Part shown: in pieces, positions 25,859-34,370 of the stretch
How the letters are laid out: every line of letters begins with the position of its first letter
Position numbering within the stretch: position 1 is the stretch's first letter
Assembly: GCA_902362365.1 (NCBI GenBank)
Contig: CABIVQ010000001.1
Location: forward strand, 145,500-209,499
Direction: 5' to 3'
Length of the DNA stretch: 64,000 bases
From: Clostridiaceae bacterium
GTDB taxonomy: Bacteria > Bacillota > Clostridia > Peptostreptococcales > Peptostreptococcaceae
Notes under the pieces: generated by a model
Told to the model about the DNA's origin: nothing
Databases searched by the model: none
The model's input: the letters and a program-made list of their open reading frames with translations, nothing else
Translations under genes and position numbers: made by a program

Positions 25859-26572
25859 TATTTTTATACTCAATAGCCTCAGTAGGGCAACCACAAATAC
25901 ATGCCATACAATGAGTACAGTTATTTTTCCAAACTGGTTTTTGATTTTTTAAATTAATATTATTTAGAGGACATAGTGTTACACACTCTCCACAGCCAAT
26001 GCATTTATTAGTATAATGAAATCCCTTTGCATGGACAAATATTTTATAAAAAGCTGTATTTGTTATACCACTTTTAAGTGTACCACTTAAGCCACTAGGG
26101 TTAATAATTTCAAATTCATTTTCAGATTTTATATCAGAAATAATTTTATTTATTTGTTTATCTGATTCTTTAATGATTTGTGTTGATGTTTCTTTATCTG
26201 GTACAGAAAATAAAGCGATATAATTCTCTGGTATTTTAATTTCTGCTATACCTTTTAGTTGCCATTCTTTATATTTACATAACTTTTGAATATATTTTAT
26301 GGCTTTTCCTGTATCACCTCCACAAGTCATTATAAAATATACTTTGTTACTTCCTGAAAATCTTGTTTTTTTATAAAATCAGTAACGACTATTGGCAATC
26401 TCCATGCATAAGTAGGGCATACGAATATGAATGGTTTATCTGTTGATATTAATTCATCTGTTTTTTCTTCTTTTATAAGTTGATTTAATGATATTAGTTG
26501 ATCATTTAATTCTTGTGCAATTTTGCGAGCTACATATCAGCTATTACCAGTACCGCTAAAATATAAAATCAT
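25824..26572 (-). pseudogene. EFR1-type flavodoxin-ferredoxin, stop plus frameshift
   Basis: From ATG 26572 (AGGGAGATAT upstream) the protein begins MILYFSGTGNS with the flavodoxin FMN loop, hits TGA at codon 12, continues with YVARKIAQEL and PFIFVCPTYAWRLPI, then shifts frame in a run of seven A (T7 at 26366-26372) before resuming NKVYFIMTCGGDTGKA. The C-terminal part has two 4Fe-4S motifs (CIGCGECVTLCP, CTHCMACICGCP). One extra A restores the frame. The family consists of electron-transfer proteins coupling FMN to two Fe-S clusters. Two lesions make a non-functional gene most likely. Confidence 0.8.
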
Positions 26573-27101
26573 AATTATATCTCCCTAACTATTTTTTTAT
26601 TTTAACCTTTAATATTTTTGATCTAATAAAGTGATTTATCGATATATTGTATTCAATAAATATAAAACTTACTAGTTAAAAAAATTATATCATATTAATA
26701 TTTTTTATATTTATTGGTAAAGAATTTGATTACCATTAAATTTTAAGGTCTATTTATGGTGATTTAAATAATGTACTTGAAAATATAGACTTTATTAATC
26801 TAAAAGATATAATAATTTACAATGACAACTATAGCTTATTTTTCTATAAAGATAACATGATAAAAGTAAAATAATAAAAATACTACAAAATGGAATCAAG
26901 AGACTAGTAACGATATTAGGTGCATATTGAGGAGGTAAACCTAGTTTAGTTATGAATACCATAAGAGAAGCATTGGGTAAAGACTTGATTGATTTTTATG
27001 GTGTTGTATGGATTTTTTATTATAAAAAATTGAAAATGTAACAAAAAATGACATATTGGAATATAATAATATGAAACATATGGTATATGGAGGTTGAGTA
27101 T
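26573..27101. other. Intergenic region with operator copy and relics
   Basis: Besides the operator at 26698, the plus strand carries short open remnants (about 26765-26870, containing NVLENIDFINLKDIIIYNDN) that look like a decayed gene, and an AGGAGG at 26930 with no useful frame behind it. Nothing else is supported. Confidence 0.35.
26698..26744 (-). promoter_or_regulatory. Operator/promoter of ferredoxin gene (inverted copy of 24552)
   Basis: Reverse complement of 24552-24598 with one mismatch, containing the same TGGTAA/TTACCA dyad. On the minus strand a TATAAT box (26689-26684) follows the block after exactly 8 bases, as at the left copy. It lies about 126 bases upstream of the ferredoxin start, so the two genes form a regulon under one repressor. 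Confidence 0.75.
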
Positions 27102-28061
27102 ATGGATATAAAGTGGATTATAGTTATAATTATAATTATACTTGCCCTATTCTTATATAGATGGATAATACAAAGAAAACAAGCTATTAATAATGTCCTA
27201 CAAAGAAGTGATGAAGAAAAAATTAAAGATATTAATAATGTACTAGAGTTATATAGTTTTGTATATGATGAAACTAATGATATTATATGTTCAAGTATGT
27301 ATCCTTGGCAAAGAGAGGTAGGGTATTGTAGATTTTATGATGAAGCAGCACCTGCCTTAAATATGATTATTGATAGTGAGCCTATTTATTTTGAATATGA
27401 TAATAGAAGATGGCTTATTGAATTTTGGAAAGGTCAGTATGGAATGACTACTGGTGGCGAAATTGGTATATATGTAACTGATATGGATGATATTAATATA
27501 CCAGGTATTTTTTCAGGTCCTTTTTTCAAAGCCGTATCAGATAAAGAACTCTTAAATATGGATTTTAAGCTTAAAATATGTGAAAAAAAATTGTTTCAAA
27601 GAAAAGATTATCATTGGTGGCTAACAGGCTTTGATGTAGGTGTATTTTCTAATCCTCGTAAGTTATCAATGGAAATTAGGATAATTTTTCCGAATATAAT
27701 TATGAAACATGCATTTCTTAGTGGATTAAAAAGAGCAGGTTATAAAGAAGATGAAATTAAAATAATTAAGAATACAATTTATTTTGATTTTAATAAACCC
27801 AAGTCAGATCAACCACGTAATCGTTACAAATTGATAATACCTTTTATCCAATTGATGAATAAAACCTACTGCAAGATATATAATTTAATTACTAAAGATT
27901 TTACACGTACAATAGATAAAATTGATTTTTTACGATTATACTATCCTAATTTGTTTATGTTAATTGTAGGTAAAAATAGAATGAAAAAATTACAAAAATC
28001 TTATAAAGTAATTTCATTTTATATAAATAGAAATGAGATGAGAAGTAATGAGCACTTATAA
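27102..28061 (+). CDS. DUF4474-like membrane-anchored protein
   Basis: 319 residues from ATG 27102 (GGAGG 8 bases upstream). An N-terminal transmembrane helix (residues 3-20, WIIVIIIIILALFLYRWI) is followed by a soluble domain with conserved aromatic motifs (YPWQREVGYCRFYDEAAP, RRWLIEFWKGQYGMTTGGEIG, YHWWLTGFDVGVF) that I associate with DUF4474. Biochemical function is unknown. It overlaps the phosphoesterase gene by 14 bases, so the two are translationally coupled and likely act together at the membrane. Confidence 0.7.
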   Translation: MDIKWIIVIIIIILALFLYRWIIQRKQAINNVLQRSDEEKIKDINNVLELYSFVYDETNDIICSSMYPWQREVGYCRFYDEAAPALNMIIDSEPIYFEYDNRRWLIEFWKGQYGMTTGGEIGIYVTDMDDINIPGIFSGPFFKAVSDKELLNMDFKLKICEKKLFQRKDYHWWLTGFDVGVFSNPRKLSMEIRIIFPNIIMKHAFLSGLKRAGYKEDEIKIIKNTIYFDFNKPKSDQPRNRYKLIIPFIQLMNKTYCKIYNLITKDFTRTIDKIDFLRLYYPNLFMLIVGKNRMKKLQKSYKVISFYINRNEMRSNEHL

Positions 28062-28965
28062 ACGCTTATCCAAAGTCTATGAAAATTCTAAGGTTATTCC
28101 TTATGATTATTCTTCAAAATTTGTCATAATGAGTGATTGCCATAGGGGTAGTGGAAATTCAGGAGATAATTTTCTAAAAAATCAATATATATTTTTCGCG
28201 GCACTTAATGATTACTACAAAAAAGGATTTACTTATATTGAATTAGGTGATGGAGATGAACTTTGGGAAAATAGATCTATGGAACAGATTATTGAAGTAC
28301 ACAGTAGTACATTTGAACTATTATCTAAATTTTATGAGTCAGACAGAATGTATATGATTTATGGTAATCATGATATGCAAAAAAGTGATACAGAATTTTT
28401 AGAGTGTCATTACAAAGGACACTATTGTGGAATAAGAAAAAAGTTTTTTTCATTATTTAATTATATAAAAGCATATGAAGGAATAATTCTAGAAAATGAA
28501 GATAATAATCAACATAGAATCTTTCTCCTACATGGTCATCAAGGAGATTTGATTAATGATAGACTGTGGAAATTAGGTAAATTTTTAGTTCGTTATATCT
28601 GGAGACCACTAGAGATATGGGGATTTAACGATCCTACAAGAGCAGCTAAAAATTATAGAAAGAAAAATAGCATAGAACAACAATTGATAACATGGTCAAA
28701 AGAGAATAACATAATGTTAATTACAGGTCATACTCATAGATCTAGTTTTGCTAACTTAGATGAACCAATGTATTTTAATTCAGGAAGTTGCATACATCCA
28801 ACAGCAATTACAGCTATAGAGATTGAATATGGTCGTATTAGCTTAGTGAAATGGAGTATTATGACAAGAGAAGATAATAGTATATATGTAGGAAAAGAGG
28901 TTTTAAAAGGACCGGTAAAATTAGAAGATTACTTTTTAAAAAATATAAAAATAGAAAACTTTTAA
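28048..28965 (+). CDS. Calcineurin-like metallophosphoesterase
   Basis: 305 residues with the full set of binuclear metal motifs: DCH in VIMSDCHRGSG, GDGDELWE, GNHD, LLHGHQGD and GHTHRSSF. The large LpxH/YbbF-like spacing and the RPLEIWGFNDPTRAAKNYRKK insertion suggest a lipid- or nucleotide-diphosphate hydrolase rather than a nuclease, but clostridia lack lipid A, so the substrate is open. Coupled to the DUF4474-like gene upstream. Confidence 0.85.
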   Translation: MSTYKRLSKVYENSKVIPYDYSSKFVIMSDCHRGSGNSGDNFLKNQYIFFAALNDYYKKGFTYIELGDGDELWENRSMEQIIEVHSSTFELLSKFYESDRMYMIYGNHDMQKSDTEFLECHYKGHYCGIRKKFFSLFNYIKAYEGIILENEDNNQHRIFLLHGHQGDLINDRLWKLGKFLVRYIWRPLEIWGFNDPTRAAKNYRKKNSIEQQLITWSKENNIMLITGHTHRSSFANLDEPMYFNSGSCIHPTAITAIEIEYGRISLVKWSIMTREDNSIYVGKEVLKGPVKLEDYFLKNIKIENF

Positions 28966-29183
28966 GTAGTTAAAAGCTGATTTCTATATTGATAAGAGAT
29001 TGATTTTTTAGTTAATACTTTAATTACTGGACAATATAACCTACTATAGATATTACAATATAGATTTTCATATAAAATACATTGAAATAGATGACATGAT
29101 GCTATAAAGGTTAGTTGTTGATAAAATTTTAAATAAATTAGGTCGTATAAAAATGATTAATCATAAGTATAATACCTATAATT

Positions 29184-29210
29184 CGTATCTAGCATTTAAA
29201 TTTACGAAAA
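29184..29210 (+). repeat. ssrA attachment repeat, copy 4 (degenerate)
   Basis: CGTATCTAGCATTTAAATTT then ACGAAAA: 21 of 27 positions match copy 1, and TACGAAAA plus the following hairpin keep the same register as the other copies. The degeneration suggests an older junction. It separates cassettes C and D. Confidence 0.6.
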
Positions 29211-29243
29211 CCACATTGATGTAATAATCAATGTGGTTTTTTA
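29207..29243 (+). terminator. Hairpin after attachment repeat 4
   Basis: AAAACCACATTGAT with ATCAATGTGGTTTT and T tail, a 14-bp perfect stem. It is placed exactly as in the other attachment copies. Confidence 0.8.
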
Positions 29244-29342
29244 CGTATAACATTATTTTTGATAAAATAATTAAAATATGCTATAAAAAATAAAACCTTT
29301 TATAAATACAAATCGTTATATAAGTGAAAGGGTGATGATAAT

Positions 29343-29927
29343 TTGGCACAGACAGATGAAAAATTAATTAAAGAAATACTAAAAGGGAACGAAAGTGCAA
29401 TGGAAATACTAGTAAAAAGACATTACGAGCTTGTACATAGTTACATATATAGAGCTACGAATGATCACAATATAGCCTATGATATAACACAAGAAGTATT
29501 TATAAAAATGATGAAAAATATAGATAAATATAATTTGGGAAATGGTAAGTTCAGAAATTGGATATTAAAAATAGCTGTAAACGCAACAAAGGATTATTTT
29601 AAAAGTAATACGTATAAGCAAAGAAGTGAAATTTGTGATATAGAAAATCATCAAATAGGAGATAAATCAAATGTTATTGATATAATTTCTAAAAAAGAAG
29701 AATCAATAAAAATTAAAGAAGCTATAAAAAAATTACCAAATCGTCAAAGAGAAGCCATACTTCTAAAGTACTACAATGATTTAAAAATAAAAGAGATAAG
29801 TAACATAACAGGAGATAATGAAAATACTATAAAATCGAGACTATTCAATGGAATTAAAAATCTTAAAAAATTACTTGGAGGTGATATATTTGAAGAAAAA
29901 TATGAGTATTCACAGTCTAAGATGTGA
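29343..29927 (+). CDS. ECF-type RNA polymerase sigma factor
   Basis: 194 residues from a TTG start (AGGGTGAT upstream). Region 2 lies near 15-80 (HYELVHSYIYRATNDHNIAYDITQEVFIKM in pieces), region 4 near 125-180 (RQREAILLKYYNDLKIKEIS helix-turn-helix). It resembles the SigW/SigV type. It is the first gene after attachment repeat 4 and overlaps the next gene by 38 bases. It probably drives the ABC operon behind it. Confidence 0.88.
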   Translation: MAQTDEKLIKEILKGNESAMEILVKRHYELVHSYIYRATNDHNIAYDITQEVFIKMMKNIDKYNLGNGKFRNWILKIAVNATKDYFKSNTYKQRSEICDIENHQIGDKSNVIDIISKKEESIKIKEAIKKLPNRQREAILLKYYNDLKIKEISNITGDNENTIKSRLFNGIKNLKKLLGGDIFEEKYEYSQSKM

Positions 29928-30738
29928 AAATATAGAAGATGAAAAATTTGAAGAACTACTAGAATTAGATTTAATAGATATAGATGAATTTTTAGATAGT
30001 TACGTTGTTAATAACGTTGATGAGGTAAAAATTGATTCAACAATAGATACATTAAAAACATATATGCCAAAACCAGAAGTACAAGTTATCAAGGAGAAAA
30101 GTGGAACTTTAGATAAAATAAAAGAAAATATAAACCTAGTAAAATTTCAATTTAGTTTAATGAATAAAGCATATTTTATAGCATCACTATTATTAATACT
30201 TGTAGGAACTATAACTACAATAAAGTTAAATTTAAGTACATATTTTAGTGCATCTATAATTGCACCAATACCAATATTACTTGGAATGTTTGACATAATT
30301 AAAGGTAGAGAGGAAAATGTATGGGAGTTAGAGCTTAGTTATAAATACTCTTTAAGAGAAATTGTTTTATCAAGGTTAATAATTATAAATACAGTTTCTA
30401 TAGTAATGAGCATTGCTATGAGTATTATATTAAATAATACATACTCACAAATCAATCTATTAAAAATGATTAGTATATGGTTAATTCCAGTATTTATAAT
30501 AGGGGCAATATCTTTAATTATTACTTCATTATACAGAAGTATAAATAGCATTACTTTATGTACATCAATCTGGATATTAGGCGCAATGAGTATTAGTATA
30601 TATGAAAACATAGCTGATATAACTAATATTAATACATTTATAGTTTTAATTGTATCTATAATATTTGCATTAGGATCGATGAAATTATTTTACAAGAAAA
30701 GTATAAATATTATAGATTATATAACGTTTGATTTCTAG
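29890..30738 (+). CDS. Membrane protein coupled to ECF factor, probable anti-sigma
   Basis: 282 residues from TTG 29890, chosen because GGAGGTG lies 6 bases upstream. The N-terminal 100 residues are acidic and soluble; six hydrophobic helices follow (about 103-122, 125-143, 166-187, 200-222, 227-245, 250-268). No zinc-finger motif is visible. The position directly behind an ECF gene and overlap with it suggest an anti-sigma function with the soluble part binding the sigma factor. It could alternatively be an ABC accessory membrane subunit. Confidence 0.65.
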   Translation: MKKNMSIHSLRCENIEDEKFEELLELDLIDIDEFLDSYVVNNVDEVKIDSTIDTLKTYMPKPEVQVIKEKSGTLDKIKENINLVKFQFSLMNKAYFIASLLLILVGTITTIKLNLSTYFSASIIAPIPILLGMFDIIKGREENVWELELSYKYSLREIVLSRLIIINTVSIVMSIAMSIILNNTYSQINLLKMISIWLIPVFIIGAISLIITSLYRSINSITLCTSIWILGAMSISIYENIADITNINTFIVLIVSIIFALGSMKLFYKKSINIIDYITFDF

Positions 30739-30747
30739 GGGGATTTT

Positions 30748-31629
30748 ATGGAAATTATTATAAAAAATATAAGAAAAGAATTTAAAGATAAACTAGCAGT
30801 AGATAATTTTAATGCAACTTTAAATAGTGGAATATATGGACTACTGGGGACAAATGGAGCGGGTAAAACAACACTTATGAGAATACTTGCAGATGTATCA
30901 AACCCAAGTAGTGGAGATATTTTAGTAAACGGAGAAAGTAAAAGTAAGCTAGGAGATAAGTACAGAGATTTAATAGGATATGTACCTCAAAATATAGGAT
31001 TTTATAAAAATTTTACAGCAGAAAAATTTTTATATTATGTGGCAGCACTAAAAGGTATAGATAAGAAAATTGAGAAAAGTAAAGTAGATGAACTTTTAAA
31101 ATTTGTTAATTTAGAAAAAGATAGAAAAAGAAAAATAGGTAAATTTTCAGGTGGTATGAAACAAAGGTTAGGTATTGCTCAAGCTTTATTAAATGATCCT
31201 AAGATACTCATATTGGATGAGCCTACAGCAGGTCTTGATCCAAATGAAAGAATAAGGTTTAAAAATTTAATCTCACAATTATCGAAGGATAAAATAGTAA
31301 TATTATCAACTCATATAGTTTCAGATATAGAGTTTATAGCAAACGAAATACTTGTTATGAAAGAAGGTAAACTAGTTGAAAAATCCTCATTAGAAGATAT
31401 TCTAGATATTGTGAGGGGAAAGGTATATACATTAAGTGTTAATGAAGGAGATTTAGAAAATGTTCAAAATAAATTTAAAATATCTAGTATGATGAGAACA
31501 AATAATGGAATCTGTGCAAGAGTAGTAGGAGATAATAAACCTGATATAAAAGAATTTAAATACATAGAAGAAGAACCAAATTTAGAAGATGTATTTTTGT
31601 ATTATTTTAATGAAAGTGTTAGAGTATAG
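30748..31629 (+). CDS. ABC transporter ATP-binding protein
   Basis: 293 residues: Walker A GTNGAGKTT, Q-loop VPQNIGF, signature FSGGMKQRLGIAQ, Walker B ILILDEPTAGLD and H-loop STHIVSD, in the first 210 residues, with a C-terminal extension of about 80. The sequence is of the BcrA/CcmA type used for peptide export or bacitracin-like resistance. Nine bases after the preceding gene, with GGGGG. Confidence 0.92.
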   Translation: MEIIIKNIRKEFKDKLAVDNFNATLNSGIYGLLGTNGAGKTTLMRILADVSNPSSGDILVNGESKSKLGDKYRDLIGYVPQNIGFYKNFTAEKFLYYVAALKGIDKKIEKSKVDELLKFVNLEKDRKRKIGKFSGGMKQRLGIAQALLNDPKILILDEPTAGLDPNERIRFKNLISQLSKDKIVILSTHIVSDIEFIANEILVMKEGKLVEKSSLEDILDIVRGKVYTLSVNEGDLENVQNKFKISSMMRTNNGICARVVGDNKPDIKEFKYIEEEPNLEDVFLYYFNESVRV

Positions 31630-31641
31630 GGGGATTTTGAG

Positions 31642-32796
31642 ATGATAGATTTGATAAAATTTGAGTTATATAAAATATTTTCTAAAAAGTCAGTACGCAT
31701 AGTTTTATTGCTAACTGTGCTATTTAGTGCTTTTAATGCATTTGGGGAAAGTATAAATATGAAATCTAAAGGCCTAAATAGTATGAATGATGTGTATAGC
31801 GTTATGAAAGAACATGAAGGTAAGGTAATTATACAAGAAGGAATACTTAAAGCAGAAAATACAATAGAAAAACTAAAGGAAAAAGAAAAAAGAGGCGAAA
31901 AGCTAACTAAAGAAGAGATAGTTTATAGATATTATTTATATGAGGTAATGATAACTGATCCAGTCTATATGGTAAATAATGAATACTATACAATAGATGA
32001 AATAAAAGATGAGATAAGTACGTTAGAAAACAATAATAAAACCGATACATATGAATATAAAAATCTTAATTTTGTATACGAAAAAGTAAAAAATATAGAA
32101 GAATCAAAGTATTATTTTAAATCTGGCTGGATATCAACTACTGACTTTAACGTTATAGCAACATTGATAACTACACTAATAGTAGTAGGATTAGCTACAA
32201 TTTTTAGTGATGAATACCAAAATAATAGTGCTCAAATAATGTTAAGTTGTAAACGTGGAAAGAATAAGTTGGTTTTATCTAAGATATTAACTGGACTAAT
32301 ATATACAGTTATAATGTTTACTATAGTAAATGGTACATATATGCTTGGAGCTTTAAAATTTGATTTTACAGGATGGGACAAGCCTTTAGAGTTATTTAAA
32401 TACTATAGAAATACTCCTTTTGATATGAGGGTGATTGATTTTTATATTACAGGATTAGGTGTTAGCTTTATAGGTGCGATGTTATTTTCATTAGTAACAA
32501 TGTTAGTATCTTTATTAGTAAGAAATAACATGATATCACTATTACTAAGTTTAGGTATGTACTATGTTCCAACATTTGTATCTGGTTTTATTCCCATAGA
32601 TTCTATGGCTAGAGTTCTTAGAGAAATTAATTTAGCAGAGGCGGTTAGGATAGAAGGTATGTTTATAAATCCTAGTACGTATAATATTTTGGGAAATCCA
32701 ACTCTGTATTCAACTGTATTAATAAGCTTAGTGGTTATATCTATACCGGTTGTAATATACTTAATAAGATATTTTGGAAAAAGACAAGCTATATAA
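31642..32796 (+). CDS. ABC transporter permease
   Basis: 384 residues with one N-terminal helix (about 18-33), a large outer domain (about 40-165) rich in lysine/glutamate coiled coil, and five more helices in the C-terminal half. This matches ABC-2-type permeases with an extracytoplasmic loop. It forms an exporter with the ATPase 12 bases upstream. With the sigma gene it makes an envelope-stress or peptide-resistance module. Confidence 0.85.
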   Translation: MIDLIKFELYKIFSKKSVRIVLLLTVLFSAFNAFGESINMKSKGLNSMNDVYSVMKEHEGKVIIQEGILKAENTIEKLKEKEKRGEKLTKEEIVYRYYLYEVMITDPVYMVNNEYYTIDEIKDEISTLENNNKTDTYEYKNLNFVYEKVKNIEESKYYFKSGWISTTDFNVIATLITTLIVVGLATIFSDEYQNNSAQIMLSCKRGKNKLVLSKILTGLIYTVIMFTIVNGTYMLGALKFDFTGWDKPLELFKYYRNTPFDMRVIDFYITGLGVSFIGAMLFSLVTMLVSLLVRNNMISLLLSLGMYYVPTFVSGFIPIDSMARVLREINLAEAVRIEGMFINPSTYNILGNPTLYSTVLISLVVISIPVVIYLIRYFGKRQAI

Positions 32797-33005
32797 TTAG
32801 TTAGTGAAATAGATAAATTCATTGTAAAATTCAAGCTAAGCTTTAATTTATTACTATTTTTTATATAAGTAAATTCTAAAATTATGATATATGTGTATAC
32901 TAATGATTACTATATAAAAATGTCTGATATTAAGTTAAAAATTATTGGATAGACAATATAATAACTAATGCATGATTTAGACTATGGATTTTAAAAGTTA
33001 TGTAT

Positions 33006-33032
33006 CGTCTACACCATTGAAATTCACGAAAA
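33006..33032 (+). repeat. ssrA attachment repeat, copy 5
   Basis: CGTCTACACCATTGAAATTC then ACGAAAA: two differences from copy 1. It ends cassette D. No equally good copy is seen to the right within this window. Confidence 0.78.
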
Positions 33033-33064
33033 CCATATTAATGAAATAGTTAATATGGTTTTTA
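33030..33064 (+). terminator. Hairpin after attachment repeat 5
   Basis: AACCATATTAA with TTAATATGGTT, loop TGAAATAG, then T-rich sequence. Confidence 0.75.
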
Positions 33065-33101
33065 TTTTATGATAATATAATTAAATAAAGGAAGTGTATA
33101 A

Positions 33102-33534
33102 ATGTTAAATAAATCAAAAATGGTTATAGAATTAGGCTCCAAGCAAAGACTGTAAAACATTATAATAAAGTGTTGTTTGGAGCCGTAATTAAATATGTTT
33201 TATACAGTCTTTGCAACGACTATTTATAGAATTATCAAGTAGTATAGGAGCAAAGAGTATGAGATATAAAAAAGCACAAGATATATTACCAAAGCATATA
33301 ATCGAGATACTTCAAGAGTATGTAGATGGAGAATATTTATATATACCAATTAAGAATAATACTAAGAAATCTTGGGGAGAGAAAAGTGGATTAAAAAAAG
33401 AGTTAAGTGAAAGAAACAAAGAAATTTTTAATAAATATCAAAATGGAATGAAAATTAAAGAGCTGACAAGTCAATACTATTTAACTGAAAGTAGCATAAG
33501 AAGAATAATAAGAGAACAAAAAATTAAAGAATAA
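33102..33534 (+). pseudogene. CD3324-like HTH regulator interrupted by an 89-bp insert
   Basis: The frame starting at ATG 33102 (AAAGGAAG upstream) reads MLNKSKMVIEL, then meets an 89-bp insertion (33135-33223) flanked by an 11-bp duplication. Removing the insert plus one duplicate joins it in frame with SSSIGAKSMRYKKAQDILPK. The remaining body, which can start at ATG 33259 (GGAG upstream), is 92 residues and has the YVDGEYLYIPIK motif and a C-terminal helix-turn-helix (MKIKELTSQYYLTESSIRRI) like Mor/CD3324-type regulators. The shorter product may still be functional. Confidence 0.7.
33135..33223. mobile_element. MITE-like 89-bp insertion with 11-bp target duplication
   Basis: TTATAGAATTA occurs at 33124-33134 and again at 33224-33234, exactly 100 bases apart. 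The 89 bases between carry inverted ends: GCAAAGACTGTAAAACAT (33143-33160) against ATGTTTTATACAGTCTTTGC (33194-33213), and a second crossed pair GGCTCCAA/TTGGAGCC (33135-33142 and 33177-33184). It encodes nothing. Size, terminal repeats and duplication fit a miniature inverted-repeat element; the family is unknown, though GGCTC ends recall ISL3-type elements. Confidence 0.7.
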
Positions 33535-33650
33535 TTGCTTTATTTATAATCAAGAATAATACAGAATAGTTTATGAACATATTTCTTTAAATGTCTAGTG
33601 ATATAATTATAATCTATGGATAAGAGGTTATTAATCATGGAGGTAGTAAT

Positions 33651-34370
33651 ATGAATAAATTAAATGTATTAGAAATAAACTTTGAATTCAATGGAATGGT
33701 AGATACAATATATCCTGTTATATTGAGAGATGATAAAGAAATGATTTTAATTGATTGTGGTTATCCTAATTTTTTAGCATTAATAGAAGATTGCGCAAGT
33801 AAAAATAATATAGATTTAAGTAATCTAACGAAGCTAATTATAACTCATCATGATTTTGATCATATGGGATCAGCAGCTGATTTAAAGGCAAAATATCCAA
33901 ATATCAAAATATTAGCATCATCAAAAGATGAAAAATATATTAATGGAAAAGAAAAGTCTTTAAGACTTCAACAAGCAGAGTCAATATATGAGAGTTTGCC
34001 AGAAGAACAAAAAGAATGGGCGCTTAATTTCCATAAAATACTAGGGTCAATAGAGAATGTTGATATAGATAGAGCATTAAATGATGGAGATATATTTGAT
34101 TGGTGTGGCGGTATAGAGACAATAGAAACACCGGGACATATGCCAGGACATATATCAATTTATATTAAGGAAAGTAGAACATTGATAGCTGGAGATGCTT
34201 TAGTTATTGAGGATGGTAAATTATGTATAGCAAATCCACAATATACCTTAGATATGAAAGAAGCTAAAAAAACTATAAACAAGTTACTAAATTATGAGAT
34301 TGATAGGATTATATGTTACCATGGAGGAATATATCAATCAGATATAAAAAAATCATTAGAAAATATATAA
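33651..34370 (+). CDS. MBL-fold metallo-hydrolase
   Basis: 239 residues with the dinuclear zinc motif THHDFDHMG, the third histidine in TPGHMPGH, the bridging aspartate in IAGDAL and a C-terminal CYHGG histidine. Similar to the general glyoxalase II/quorum-lactonase-like branch; the substrate is not predictable. GGAGG lies 7 bases upstream. Single-gene unit by spacing. Confidence 0.88.
   Translation: MNKLNVLEINFEFNGMVDTIYPVILRDDKEMILIDCGYPNFLALIEDCASKNNIDLSNLTKLIITHHDFDHMGSAADLKAKYPNIKILASSKDEKYINGKEKSLRLQQAESIYESLPEEQKEWALNFHKILGSIENVDIDRALNDGDIFDWCGGIETIETPGHMPGHISIYIKESRTLIAGDALVIEDGKLCIANPQYTLDMKEAKKTINKLLNYEIDRIICYHGGIYQSDIKKSLENI

Larger units (their letters stand above)
28966..29342 (+). 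other. Intergenic region with degenerate attachment repeat
   Basis: Contains attachment repeat 4 and its hairpin; the remainder is AT-rich with short remnants (about 29095-29170). No gene supported. Confidence 0.45.
32797..33101 (+). other. Intergenic region with attachment repeat 5
   Basis: AT-rich, no gene. It contains the fifth attachment repeat and hairpin. No separate terminator for the ABC operon is obvious before the hairpin at 33030. Confidence 0.45.
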
